Source: Magnetococcales bacterium (GTDB lineage: Bacteria > Pseudomonadota > Magnetococcia > Magnetococcales > UBA8363). Taken from it: a stretch of DNA of 52,090 nucleotides. The DNA lies in assembly GCA_015228815.1 (NCBI GenBank), contig JADGCV010000030.1, positions 1 through 52,090 on the forward strand, given 5' to 3'. The translations under genes were made by a program, and so were the position numbers. This document shows positions 10,065 through 19,095 of this stretch, piece after piece. Position 1 is the first letter of the stretch. The number at the start of each line of letters is the position of its first letter. A model generated the notes under the pieces. It saw nothing but the letters and a program-made list of their open reading frames with translations. It did not search any database and was not told where the DNA came from.

Positions 10065-10633
10065 GGCGCTTGAAACCAGGCTATTTTTTCATGAATGACA
10101 GGGGGACTCATGGTCAATATCCGGTTCAGGACGCCCAGAACCCAGGACATTCCTTGATGCTCCACCGAAAAACCAACGTTTAGATAATATCGATGGTCCC
10201 TGGGAAGACCAACCGTGGACCCGATGAAAATATATCGGGGGAATCCGATGAAACTCATGGCCTCATCCTCATCGGCGGTATACTGCAAACGTTTCTGTGG
10301 CAATTCCGTCATTTCGAAGCGTTGGGTGATGAGCCGCAACCGCAGTCGCCGGTGAACGACCTGCTGGCTCAGCCGCCGATCGAAAAACCAATCCTGGGCG
10401 CGATAAAATTCGATCCGGTAGGTGGCTTGAACCGGCTCTCCATGATCCATTTCCCGAAGCAGTTGGTCGAGGTATTCCGGTTGCAGGCGAATGGTGGCAT
10501 AAAGCGCGTTCCCCTGCTGGAAAACGCTGGCCTCGGCGATGGGGTTGTCCGCAGTGCTTTCGGTGGAGACAAAATTACAGCCGTGGAGAAAAATCAGCCC
10601 GACGAAGGCGGCGACAACAAAGCCCTGGATCAT
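10061..10633 (-). CDS. DUF4390 family lipoprotein
   Basis: 190 aa from the ATG at 10633. That start places a signal peptide (MIQGFVVAAFVGLIFL) ahead of a lipobox LHGC, with the lipidated Cys near residue 19. An upstream in-frame start at 10726 would put a 15-bp hairpin inside the gene and bury the signal peptide, so it is rejected; no strong ribosome site is visible for either. The mature part is a mixed beta domain like DUF4390 proteins, which are commonly encoded beside NtrY-type kinases. The function is unknown; an envelope accessory of the sensor is inferred. Its end overlaps the ntrY start by 4 bp. Confidence 0.75.
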   Translation of the reverse strand: MIQGFVVAAFVGLIFLHGCNFVSTESTADNPIAEASVFQQGNALYATIRLQPEYLDQLLREMDHGEPVQATYRIEFYRAQDWFFDRRLSQQVVHRRLRLRLITQRFEMTELPQKRLQYTADEDEAMSFIGFPRYIFIGSTVGLPRDHRYYLNVGFSVEHQGMSWVLGVLNRILTMSPPVIHEKIAWFQAP

Positions 10634-10680
10634 GAAATGCACAGGGTGATCGAAGGGATGTTCGGAAAAACGTCCAGAGC

Positions 10681-10715
10681 CCCACCCGGGAAGGGAACGG
10701 CCCTTCCCGGGTGGG
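10681..10715. terminator. Perfect 15-bp inverted repeat between lpxC and the ntrYX operon
   Basis: CCCACCCGGGAAGGG (10681-10695) and its exact reverse complement (10701-10715) flank a 5-nt loop AACGG. The stem is very GC-rich. On the minus strand a T5 run comes only about 15 nt after it, so termination may be incomplete or factor-assisted. It separates the division/LPS genes from the two-component genes. Confidence 0.6.
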
Positions 10716-10768
10716 TTCCCGGGCAAGCCCCGGAATGTCCGGAGTATGTACCATCCGCCGTCATGTTC

Positions 10769-11704
10769 TCATGCCGTCAGGGCAAAGGCGGGCTGTTCGG
10801 CGGAAGGGGCGATGGGGTAGGGGAGTGGGTCCGCTACTTTCTTTCCGGGGTGCGCCTCGACAAACTCCCAGGCATCCTTCCGTTGCAGCAGTTTTTTCAA
10901 CAAATGATTATTCATGGCATGGCCCGAACGAACCCCCTTGAAGTGTCCCATGATGGGATGACCCAACAGGTACAGATCGCCGATGGCATCAATGATCTTA
11001 TGGCGAACAAATTCTTTTTCATAACGCAGCCCGCCATCGTTGAGAATGCGAAAATCACCGATGACGATGGCATTGTCGAGGGATCCTCCCTTGGCCAGAC
11101 CATTGGCGCGCAAGGTTTCAAGATCCTTGAGGAAACCGAAGGTGCGGGCGCGGCTGACATCCTTGATGAAGGTTGTTTCGGTGATGTCGAGGCTCACCCC
11201 CTGCTTGGACAGAAGCGGATGTTCGAAATCGATCGTGAAACTGACCCGGAAATGGTCACACGGTTCGAAGGAAACCTTCTTCTCCTGCGATGAGACGGAA
11301 ATGGGGCGCTTGATGCGAATCCATTTTTTGGGAAGAGACTGTTCCACAACGCCGGCGCATTGAATCAGGAAGACGAACGGAGCGGCGCTGCCATCCATGA
11401 TCGGGACCTCGGGTCCATCCAGATCGACATAGGCGTTGTCCACCCCCAACCCGACGAAGGCGGCCAACAGGTGCTCGACCGTGGACACCTGAACGCCGTC
11501 GGCGTTGGCGATGGTAGAGCACAAGCGGGTGTCGGTGACATTCTTGACCAGGGCCGGAATCAGGGCGCCTTTCATATCGGTGCGGTGAAAAACGATTCCC
11601 GTGTTTTCCGGCGCCGGGCGCAACGACAGATAGACCTTTTTTCCCCCGTGAAGTCCGATTCCCGTGCAGCGAATGGAATTCTTGAGCGTTCTTTGAAAGT
11701 ACAT
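10769..11704 (-). CDS. lpxC: UDP-3-O-acyl-N-acetylglucosamine deacetylase
   Basis: 311 aa. A zinc enzyme that commits UDP-3-O-acyl-GlcNAc to lipid A synthesis in the cytoplasm. Zinc ligands match the family: H78 in [10 protein letters not shown]235 and D239 in [10 protein letters not shown]; the catalytic His is H262 in SGHAMNNH. The length is usual. AAGGA lies 9 nt before the ATG. It follows ftsZ on the same strand, the classic end of the dcw cluster, but after an unusually long 426-bp gap that may hold its own promoter. Confidence 0.95.
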   Translation of the reverse strand: MYFQRTLKNSIRCTGIGLHGGKKVYLSLRPAPENTGIVFHRTDMKGALIPALVKNVTDTRLCSTIANADGVQVSTVEHLLAAFVGLGVDNAYVDLDGPEVPIMDGSAAPFVFLIQCAGVVEQSLPKKWIRIKRPISVSSQEKKVSFEPCDHFRVSFTIDFEHPLLSKQGVSLDITETTFIKDVSRARTFGFLKDLETLRANGLAKGGSLDNAIVIGDFRILNDGGLRYEKEFVRHKIIDAIGDLYLLGHPIMGHFKGVRSGHAMNNHLLKKLLQRKDAWEFVEAHPGKKVADPLPYPIAPSAEQPAFALTA

Positions 11705-12130
11705 GCGGTGTTTTCCTTAAAAAAAACGATTCCAGGAACGTGGAACCGGTTTCCCAGTGAGGCCGTCAACATTCCGACTGCGTCGTTCACTTCCAATCGA
11801 AAGGTTGTCACCCAAGCCCAGTCTTGTGGCCCCGTATGTCCCTTCTGTTGCACTCATTATGCCAAGTCAGGAAAAACTCTTTATTTGAACCCATCGGCAA
11901 TCAATACTGTCAAAACAATGCCATCCAGGCGATCATCCCGATCCTTCACCCGAAGCAGAGCCGGTAAAGCACGACGGAAAACCATCAGGTGCCTGAAGAT
12001 TGCGCGAAAGTTGACTTCTATTTCGTCAAGAATTTGTCAATGGCCTTAATTTTGACAGACTTGTCTGTCATCAAGTTACCATTTTCTCACTAAATGACAT
12101 TGACGAACAGGATAAGTCAAGGGTTCATTT
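11705..12130 (-). other. 426-bp ftsZ-lpxC intergenic region with a near-perfect palindrome
   Basis: No gene is supported here. An 18-bp dyad, TGACAGAC-TT-GTCTGTCA, sits at 12053-12070; the short centre suits a protein operator better than a terminator. TTGACA-like boxes occur on the minus strand (for example 11913-11908), but I cannot pair any with a convincing -10. The region plausibly carries the lpxC promoter and leader. Confidence 0.4.
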
Positions 12131-13351
12131 TTAATCGGGCTGTTGTCGCCTGATATAGGTCGGGACATCGAAGGCATCTTCGTTGTTGATCTGGTCGAGA
12201 CTGCGGTTGAACTCTTCCCGATCGACCAGAGTGCGCCGTTTGACGACTCCGGGACGGGGCGCGGGGGGGCGTTCGTGAAGGTCGTGGGGCATGTCGTTGG
12301 AGGCCTGGGGATGGAGTCCGGCGCTTCGAACCGGCTGTAGTTTCTTGACGACCGTTTCCTTGACGTGTTGTTTTGTCGATTCGACCTCTTCCGCGCCACC
12401 GATGCCGGTGGCGACGACCGTCACCCGGACCGTGTCCTCCATGGAATCATCGAGGACCGCGCCAAAAACAATGTTGGCATCCTCATGGGCCATGTCGCGG
12501 ACGATCGAGGCGGCATCGTCCACCTCCTGCAAGGTCAGGTTGTAACCTCCGGTGATGTTGATCAGCACTCCGCGTGCCCCATGGATGGAGACATCATCCA
12601 GAAGGGGGCTGGAAATGGCGTTGGTGGCGGCATCGGCGGCCCGCTTGTCTCCAGAACCCTGGGCTGCCCCCATCATCGCCTGTCCCATCTCATCCATGAT
12701 GGTGCGGACATCGGCAAAATCGACGTTGATCAGACCGGGTACCGTGATCAGGTCGGTGATGCCGCGAACCGCCTGTTGCAGGACGTCGTCCGCCTTGCGG
12801 AAGGCATCAAGAATGGTGGTGTTCTTGCCGACGACGGAGAGCAGTTTCTGGTTGGGAATGGTGATGACGGTATCGACGTGGCGTCTCAACTCGGCCAGTC
12901 CATCCTCGGCGAATCGGAGACGGCGTTTTCCTTCGAAACCGAACGGCTTGGTGACCACGGCGACGGTCAGGACCCCCATTTCCTTGGCGATCGAGGCGAT
13001 GATCGGGGCGGCCCCGGTCCCGGTTCCGCCGCCCATTCCGGCGGTGATGAACACCATGTCCGATCCTTGGAGCACATCCCGAATCTGATCGCGACTTTCC
13101 TCGGCAGCCTTCATGCCGACCTCCGGCTTGGCTCCGGCCCCAAGACCCCGGGTCACGTTTTCGCCGATCTGGATCCGAATGGCGGCTTTGCTTCGTGCCA
13201 GGGCCTGGGCGTCGGTGTTGGCAACGATGAACTCCACTCCGTCCAAACCGGAGTCGATCATGTTGTTGATGGCGTTGCCCCCGCCGCCACCCACACCCAC
13301 AACCCTGATGCGCGCATCCATCGTCTCTTTGGTTTCAAATTCGATTGCCAT
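12131..13351 (-). CDS. ftsZ: Cell division protein FtsZ
   Basis: 406 aa tubulin-like GTPase that forms the Z ring. The glycine-rich GGGTGTG loop is at 107-113 ([16 protein letters not shown]) and [10 protein letters not shown] lies near the N-terminus. The T7 loop [11 protein letters not shown] is present. A variable linker of about 70 residues leads to the conserved C-terminal peptide DVPTYIRRQ, which binds FtsA and other partners. It lies 48 bp after ftsA on the same strand. A GGGAGTCAGG stretch precedes the ATG. Confidence 0.97.
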   Translation of the reverse strand: MAIEFETKETMDARIRVVGVGGGGGNAINNMIDSGLDGVEFIVANTDAQALARSKAAIRIQIGENVTRGLGAGAKPEVGMKAAEESRDQIRDVLQGSDMVFITAGMGGGTGTGAAPIIASIAKEMGVLTVAVVTKPFGFEGKRRLRFAEDGLAELRRHVDTVITIPNQKLLSVVGKNTTILDAFRKADDVLQQAVRGITDLITVPGLINVDFADVRTIMDEMGQAMMGAAQGSGDKRAADAATNAISSPLLDDVSIHGARGVLINITGGYNLTLQEVDDAASIVRDMAHEDANIVFGAVLDDSMEDTVRVTVVATGIGGAEEVESTKQHVKETVVKKLQPVRSAGLHPQASNDMPHDLHERPPAPRPGVVKRRTLVDREEFNRSLDQINNEDAFDVPTYIRRQQPD

Positions 13352-13399
13352 CTGACCTGACTCCCATGTCCCGGGGGAAATCCCAGGAAAACCGCTGGA

Positions 13400-14638
13400 T
13401 TAAAAAGCGTTTTTTATCCCATCGACAAGGCGCTGGAAGACACCTCGATTCACCCTGTTTTCGGTGGGGGCGAAATGATGGGACATCTCTCTTTCATTAA
13501 GACTGGCGAATTGTACCAGTCCCACGGCGGTCGAGTAAATGGGGCTTGACACAACGTCGGTCAACCCACCGATTCCCTGGGGCAATCCGCGACGAACCGG
13601 TTTGTTGAACACTTCCTCCGCCAGTTCCACCATCCCTTCGGTGATGGCGGAACCGCCGGTGAGGACGACGCCGGCGGTGATCTGTTCCTCGAATCCGGAA
13701 CGGGCGACCTCGCGGCTGACCAGGGTGAAGAGTTCCTCGACGCGCGGTTCGATGATTTCAGCCAGGATGTGGCGGGGAATGGTGCGTGGCTTGCGTTCGC
13801 CGATGCTTGGGACATCGATGGTATCCTCGGGATCGACAAGCGAGGCCAGGGCGCAACCATATTTGCGTTTGAGGGTTTCCGCCTCGCGGGTCGGGGTGCG
13901 CAGTCCGACGGCGATGTCGTTGGTGATATGATCGCCGCCGATGGCGAGGACTGCGGTATGCTTGATATGTCCTTCGGAAAAGATGGCGATGTCGGTGGTT
14001 CCGCCACCGATGTCCAACAGGCAGACGCCGAGTTCTTTTTCATCGGCGGTCAGGACGGTCTCGGCGGAGGCGAGTTGTTCGAGGATGATGTCGCCCACAT
14101 CCAGCCCGCAGCGGTTGATGCATTTGATGATGTTCTGCGCCGAGGCGACGGCGCCGGTGACGATATGGACCCGGGCCTCCAGTCGCACCCCGGACATCCC
14201 CAGGGGTTCCTTGATGCCGTCCTGACCGTCGAGAATGAATTCCTGGGGAATGACGTGAATGATCTCCCGATCGAGCGGGACGTTCTGGGCGCGGGCGGCA
14301 TCGAGGACGCGCTGGATGTCGGCGGCGGTGACTTCGTTGTTCTTGGTCGCCACGACGCCGTTGGAGTTGCCGCTCTTGATGTGTCCGCCGGCGATGCCGG
14401 CGTAGACCATGTTGATTTCCACCCCCGCCATCATTTCCGCCTCTTCCACCGCCATGCGCATGCTTTCGACGGTGGAATCGATGTCGATGACCACCCCTTT
14501 TCGCAGTCCTCTGGAAGAATGGGTACCGATTCCGATGATGTCCAGGCGGCCATCCGGTTGGAGATCGGCAACGACACAGCAGATTTTCGTGGTGCCGATG
14601 TCAAGGCCGACAATCAGGTTCTGGTCCTGTTTGGGCAT
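13400..14638 (-). CDS. ftsA: Cell division protein FtsA
   Basis: 412 aa actin-family ATPase that tethers FtsZ to the inner membrane. Visible are the phosphate-1 motif VGLDIGTTKI (about 10-19), the phosphate-2 motif LLDIGGGTTDIA, the adenosine motif VVLTGGSA and a C-terminal amphipathic helix (GVFQRLVDGIKNAF) typical of the membrane-targeting sequence. It sits between ftsQ (180 bp upstream) and ftsZ (48 bp downstream). The length is normal. Confidence 0.96.
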   Translation of the reverse strand: MPKQDQNLIVGLDIGTTKICCVVADLQPDGRLDIIGIGTHSSRGLRKGVVIDIDSTVESMRMAVEEAEMMAGVEINMVYAGIAGGHIKSGNSNGVVATKNNEVTAADIQRVLDAARAQNVPLDREIIHVIPQEFILDGQDGIKEPLGMSGVRLEARVHIVTGAVASAQNIIKCINRCGLDVGDIILEQLASAETVLTADEKELGVCLLDIGGGTTDIAIFSEGHIKHTAVLAIGGDHITNDIAVGLRTPTREAETLKRKYGCALASLVDPEDTIDVPSIGERKPRTIPRHILAEIIEPRVEELFTLVSREVARSGFEEQITAGVVLTGGSAITEGMVELAEEVFNKPVRRGLPQGIGGLTDVVSSPIYSTAVGLVQFASLNEREMSHHFAPTENRVNRGVFQRLVDGIKNAF

Positions 14639-14818
14639 AGTGTATTCCGCTCGTGACGTAGATGTACTTTGAAGACCGAAGGTGATGCGTCAAGACCGTG
14701 AAACTTCGGCGCCCCCATGGTGAACGACGGTCGATTCTGCCTCAATTTGGCTGAAATATCCACTGAAAACCGGATATAGGATGGATCGCTCCCCCGAATG
14801 CACCGGATCGTGCGGTGG

Positions 14819-15508
14819 TTACGGAGCAAGACGTACCGCTACTTTTCCGGGAATTCGCAATTCCACCTGTTTGATTTTCCGATCCAATATATTGTATTTT
14901 TTTTGCATCTTCATCAACAGTCCAAGTTCCTGTTCCGCGTTTTCCGAAATCAAGAGTTTGATGCCCCGGGTCGTATGCAAGGCCCAACGCCGGCCCGAAA
15001 AACCGACCGCCTCGGAAATCGTCTCCTTGAGTCCGGGAAAGCGGTCGAGAAGGTTGATCATCCACACGATTTCCCGTGCCGAGTCCTTGTTGGTCGCGGG
15101 GCGAACGACCGGCAGCAGAATCGGGTCGCCGGCGACGAACGGTTTGATGGGTTGGCCGTATTCGTCGAGAATGAAAAGCCTTTCCCCGATCACTCCCATG
15201 CAGACGGGAATCTTTTCCTTGATCTGCACCGTCAAGGTATCCGGGAAAATGCGTCGCACCCAGGCCGAACGAATCCACGGCATCATTTCGAGGCGGTCCT
15301 TGATGGTTCGCGGATCGACCCAGAGAAGATTGGAATCCTTGTCGATACGAATCTGCTCCAGGGCCTCGGGCATTTTGCTGCGGATGAGCCCGTCCATCTG
15401 AATCTTCGTCAACACGAAGCGCCCGGGTTGGTTGGCGATCCACCATCCCAGGTAGAAACTCGCGGCGGCAAGGAGGAGTCCTCCCAGGATCAACAACCGG
15501 TGCAGCAT
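14819..15508 (-). CDS. ftsQ: Cell division protein FtsQ
   Basis: 229 aa from the ATG at 15508, chosen because the transmembrane helix (LLILGGLLLAAASFYLGWW) then begins a few residues in; the frame is open further upstream, but that part overlaps ddl. After the helix come the POTRA domain (FVLTKIQMDG through TVQIKEKIPV) and a beta domain. The protein links the cytoplasmic ring to the periplasmic synthesis machinery. It overlaps the ddl end by 19 bp. The 180-bp gap to ftsA contains no other gene that I can see. Confidence 0.85.
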   Translation of the reverse strand: MLHRLLILGGLLLAAASFYLGWWIANQPGRFVLTKIQMDGLIRSKMPEALEQIRIDKDSNLLWVDPRTIKDRLEMMPWIRSAWVRRIFPDTLTVQIKEKIPVCMGVIGERLFILDEYGQPIKPFVAGDPILLPVVRPATNKDSAREIVWMINLLDRFPGLKETISEAVGFSGRRWALHTTRGIKLLISENAEQELGLLMKMQKKYNILDRKIKQVELRIPGKVAVRLAP

Positions 15509-16476
15509 CGGTCCAACCGGGCACCGGCGAGGATTCGAGACGCCAGGGTATCCATATCCATTCCCGCGGCCAGGGCCGCTTTGGGGGCAAGACTGGTGGC
15601 GGTCATGCCCGGAGTGGTATTGATTTCGAGAATCCAGGGGCGCATTTGGTGATCCACCATGAAATCGACCCGGTACAACCCCCGGCAACCCACGGTCCGT
15701 CCCGCTTCGCGTCCCAACCGCGTCACCGTTTCCAGGACCTCCGGGCCGACGCTTTCCGGGGGAATCAGATAACGGGTGCGTCCCGCCGTGTACTTGTTGT
15801 CGTAACTGTAGAACCCTTTTTCAGGTTTGACCTCGATGACCGGCAGGGGCTGATCATCGAGGATGGCGAGGGTCAATTCGGCGCCAACCACCGCGTTTTC
15901 GACCAGAATCGCCGACGCATCCACGCCACCTTCTCCCATTTGCGCGGATTTAAACAGTATTTCCTCCAGATTTTCAAGTGTTTTAAGAAAAAAAACGCCA
16001 ACCGACGATCCCGATCCGACCGGTTTGACGAAGAGTGGGGCTTCCAGGGGTTTTTTCTGCCCTTCGATCGTGTCGATCTTGCCGCCGCCGACCCGTGCAA
16101 GCATCCAGTCCGGAGTCGGCAGACCGGCGTCGCGCAGCAGTCTTTTGCACAAAACCTTGTCCATGCAGATGGCCGATGCCGCGATTCCCGAACCGGTGTA
16201 CGGGATTTCCAGGGTTTCCAGAAGTCCCTGGACTGCCCCATCCTCGCCGCCAGGTCCATGGAGGGCCAACACCGCAGTTTGAATATTCCTCTCCAGCAGT
16301 GTTCGTGCCAAGGCTTTCCAGGAATCGATTTCAATGGGAATGACCGGAATTCCCAGGCGTTGATAACTGGCGACCAGATTTCTGCCGCTTTTCAGGCTGA
16401 TTTCCCGTTCCCGGGAACGGCCTCCCATGAGAACGGCAATGTTGCCCTGGGGCGGGGATGAATGGTTGTGCTCCAT
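15490..16476 (-). CDS. ddl: D-alanine--D-alanine ligase
   Basis: 328 aa ATP-grasp enzyme that makes the D-Ala-D-Ala dipeptide for peptidoglycan. N-terminal IAVLMGGRSREREISL, ALHGPGGEDGAVQGLLE and the IPYTGSGIAASAICMDK block are diagnostic. The later VKPVGSGSSVGV loop and the metal-binding EINTTPGMT near the C-terminus are intact. It lies between murB (46 bp) and ftsQ (overlap), as in many dcw clusters. The short DdlB-like form fits this context. Confidence 0.94.
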   Translation of the reverse strand: MEHNHSSPPQGNIAVLMGGRSREREISLKSGRNLVASYQRLGIPVIPIEIDSWKALARTLLERNIQTAVLALHGPGGEDGAVQGLLETLEIPYTGSGIAASAICMDKVLCKRLLRDAGLPTPDWMLARVGGGKIDTIEGQKKPLEAPLFVKPVGSGSSVGVFFLKTLENLEEILFKSAQMGEGGVDASAILVENAVVGAELTLAILDDQPLPVIEVKPEKGFYSYDNKYTAGRTRYLIPPESVGPEVLETVTRLGREAGRTVGCRGLYRVDFMVDHQMRPWILEINTTPGMTATSLAPKAALAAGMDMDTLASRILAGARLDRCCTGC

Positions 16477-16522
16477 GGATCTCTCGTGTTTTCGGTTGGT
16501 GGTGGATCGGCGTCCTTCAAGG

Positions 16523-17461
16523 TCAGAGGGGTTCGGGTCCGGTGGGGCCGAGAAATCCGATTTCGGTATCGAGGCGAATGCCCGAATGGGCGAAAACGGC
16601 GTTGCGAACCTTTTGGATCAGGGCGACCATGTCGGTGGCGGTGGCTTTGCCGGTATTGACCAGGAAATTGCAGTGTTTCTCGGCGACCCGGGCATCGCCG
16701 ATGGCGACACCGCGCATGCCGGCGGCATCGATGAGTTTCCAGGCCGCGGGGCCATCGGGTGGGTTCTTGAAGGTGCTGCCGGCGGATGGAAGGTTCAGGG
16801 GTTGGGCGCGGCGGCGTTGGTGATTGTGATGACGCATGGTTTGGCGGATGGTATCGGGATCTTCGGGACGAAGACGGAAGCGGGCCGAAACAAAGATCCA
16901 TCCTTGAGGGAGCGCGGTATGCCGATAGCTCATGTCAAGGTCGGCGGGCGTCATGAGATGCCGCTCGCCATCGGGATCCAGCAGAAGGGCGTCGATGAGA
17001 ATATCCTTGAGTTCGTGTCCATGGGCGCCGGCATTCATCACCAGGGCCCCGCCCACCGATCCGGGGATCCCCGCCAGGAACTCGGCCCCTCCCAGTCCCA
17101 GCCGACGGGCGGCGTGGGCCAGAGCACGGGTCGATGTCCCCGACAGGGCGGTCACAACGGCCTCGGGGGCGTCGGTTCGGGATGGACGTTCCAATTGGAT
17201 GCGGGCGAACCCTCGGGTCATATCCAGGATCACCCCCTGGAATCCGGAATCACCGACCAACAGATTGCTGCCTCCTCCGAGAATGAATCGCGGGGTTTCC
17301 GGATGCAGCGTCCGCCAGAAGGAACTCAGCTCCTCGATGTCGCGAAACGAAACGAGCCAACGCGCCGGTCCCCCGATTTTCAGGGTTGTCCGGTCCGCCA
17401 GCGCGACCTGTTCGCGCATGTGTCCGCTCCGTCCGGGTGGCGGTGGCACGGGGGATGGCAT
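16523..17461 (-). CDS. murB: UDP-N-acetylenolpyruvoylglucosamine reductase
   Basis: 312 aa FAD enzyme that reduces UDP-enolpyruvyl-GlcNAc to UDP-MurNAc. The FAD-binding TTLKIGGPARWLV, ILGGGSNLLVGD and AEFLAGIPGSVGGALVMNAG motifs are clear, with the SAGSTFKNP catalytic-serine block and the C-terminal EIGFLG glutamate. The start at 17461, 3 bp after the murC stop, fits operon spacing; an internal ATG at 17419 is a possible shorter start. Lacking the insert of the E. coli enzyme, it looks like the shorter type II MurB. Confidence 0.94.
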   Translation of the reverse strand: MPSPVPPPPGRSGHMREQVALADRTTLKIGGPARWLVSFRDIEELSSFWRTLHPETPRFILGGGSNLLVGDSGFQGVILDMTRGFARIQLERPSRTDAPEAVVTALSGTSTRALAHAARRLGLGGAEFLAGIPGSVGGALVMNAGAHGHELKDILIDALLLDPDGERHLMTPADLDMSYRHTALPQGWIFVSARFRLRPEDPDTIRQTMRHHNHQRRRAQPLNLPSAGSTFKNPPDGPAAWKLIDAAGMRGVAIGDARVAEKHCNFLVNTGKATATDMVALIQKVRNAVFAHSGIRLDTEIGFLGPTGPEPL

Positions 17462-17464
17462 GAC

Positions 17465-18880
17465 TCAGCGCTCCCGGATCCAGGATCCGGCGTAATCCCG
17501 GGCGCGGTGGGTAATGGATCCGGCCCCGAGGAAGACGACGACATCGCCCGAATCGAGCAAACCTTCCATCGCCTCGCGCCAGTTTTCCCCTCCGGGCAGG
17601 GCCAGCGCCGGAATGCCGCTGTGTTCCTGGATCCCCTCGATCAGCGGGGTTCGTTCTCCCTCAGGGAAAAACTCGGGTGGCGGACGTTCCCCGGCGGAAT
17701 GGACCCGATCCACCAGAACCAGGCCGGCATGACGGAAGGCGCGCAGAAATTCGTCGAACAGGTTCATCAGGCGGCTGTAACGATGTGGCTGAAAAACCGC
17801 CACGATCCGGCGTTCGGGTGGGTAGACATCCCGGGCCGCCGCGAGCGTTGCCATGATTTCGGTGGGATGGTGGGCATAATCATCGATTACCGAACGTTCG
17901 GGCCGGTCCAGAAGGATGTCGAAACGTCTTTGAACCCCCTTGAAATGGTTCATCGCCGTGACGATGACCGGCCATTCGATGTCCAGCTCCAGCGCAACCG
18001 AGATCGCCGCCAGTGCATTGAGTATGTTGTGCCGTCCCGGCTGCGCCAGTTGCAGTTCGCCCAATTCGGTCATGGATCGGGTCACGGGGGTTTTGCGCAA
18101 CACGGTGAAGGTATTGCGATGATCCTTTCTTCCGATCCGCACCGCCTGCAAATCGGCTCCGTCCTCGAAACCATATCCGATGATTCTCTTGTCCGCCAAT
18201 CGCGACAAGAGCGCACGGGTTTCCGGATGGTCGCGGCACAGCACCCCGAGGCCGTAGAAGGGAATCTTTTCCACAAACCCATGAAACGCGCTCCTCAGCG
18301 CCTCGACGGTGCCATAGTGTTCCATGTGTTCCGGTTCGATATTGGTGACCACGGCGATGGTGGGAAACAATTTCAGAAAGGTGCCATCGCTTTCGTCCGC
18401 CTCGGCGACCAGAAAATCGCCGCTTCCCAAACGGGCGTTGCTGTTGAGTGCCTTGACGATTCCTCCATTGACGATGGTCGGGTCCATCCCCGCTTCCCCC
18501 AGGAGCGAAGCGATCATCGAGGTCGTCGTCGTTTTGCCATGGGTACCGGCGATGGCGATGCCATATTTGATCCGCATCAGTTCCGCCAGCATTTCGGCCC
18601 GTTTGGCCACTGGAATATTGTAGTTTCTGGCAGCCTGGATTTCCGGATTTTCCTGGCCGATCGCGGATGAATGGATGACGACATCGGCGCCCTCGACGTT
18701 TCGGGCATCGTGTCGGGAATGGATGACCGCCCCGAGTTCCTGGAGGCGGTGCGTCCGGGCGTTGCCCGCCGGATCGGATCCCGAGACCTGATATCCCAGG
18801 TTGATCATGAGTTCGGCGATGCCGCTCATGCCGATGCCACCAATGCCGACAAAGTGGAGTTTGCGAATTTTTTCGTACAT
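17465..18880 (-). CDS. murC: UDP-N-acetylmuramate--L-alanine ligase
   Basis: 471 aa Mur ligase that adds the first residue of the stem peptide. The N-terminal Rossmann motif is HFVGIGGIGMSGIAE (about 9-23), the ATP loop is GTHGKTTTT (112-120), EADESDGTF follows in the central domain, and DDYAHHPTEI opens the C-terminal domain. It is the first gene of the leftward wall/division run. A divergent 215-bp region separates it from a plus-strand gene, so the promoter of this run probably lies there; no ftsW or murG is present upstream as in longer dcw clusters. Confidence 0.95.
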   Translation of the reverse strand: MYEKIRKLHFVGIGGIGMSGIAELMINLGYQVSGSDPAGNARTHRLQELGAVIHSRHDARNVEGADVVIHSSAIGQENPEIQAARNYNIPVAKRAEMLAELMRIKYGIAIAGTHGKTTTTSMIASLLGEAGMDPTIVNGGIVKALNSNARLGSGDFLVAEADESDGTFLKLFPTIAVVTNIEPEHMEHYGTVEALRSAFHGFVEKIPFYGLGVLCRDHPETRALLSRLADKRIIGYGFEDGADLQAVRIGRKDHRNTFTVLRKTPVTRSMTELGELQLAQPGRHNILNALAAISVALELDIEWPVIVTAMNHFKGVQRRFDILLDRPERSVIDDYAHHPTEIMATLAAARDVYPPERRIVAVFQPHRYSRLMNLFDEFLRAFRHAGLVLVDRVHSAGERPPPEFFPEGERTPLIEGIQEHSGIPALALPGGENWREAMEGLLDSGDVVVFLGAGSITHRARDYAGSWIRER

Positions 18881-19095
18881 GTGCCTGACCAGACCGTGGC
18901 AGAGTAAAAGCCATATCCTGACTTTTTTTAATCCAGACGTCCAGGTTGTTGTTCAATTATTTTTCAATTCATGGTCGATGTGCTTGTCGTTGATCAATTT
19001 TTTCTCCCCATGGCCCGTGTTTCCCCCGCGTCCCCGATGGGGGACTGTACAGGGGTAATGAGGTTCTGGTATCATGCGCCAATTATTGGGCGTGT

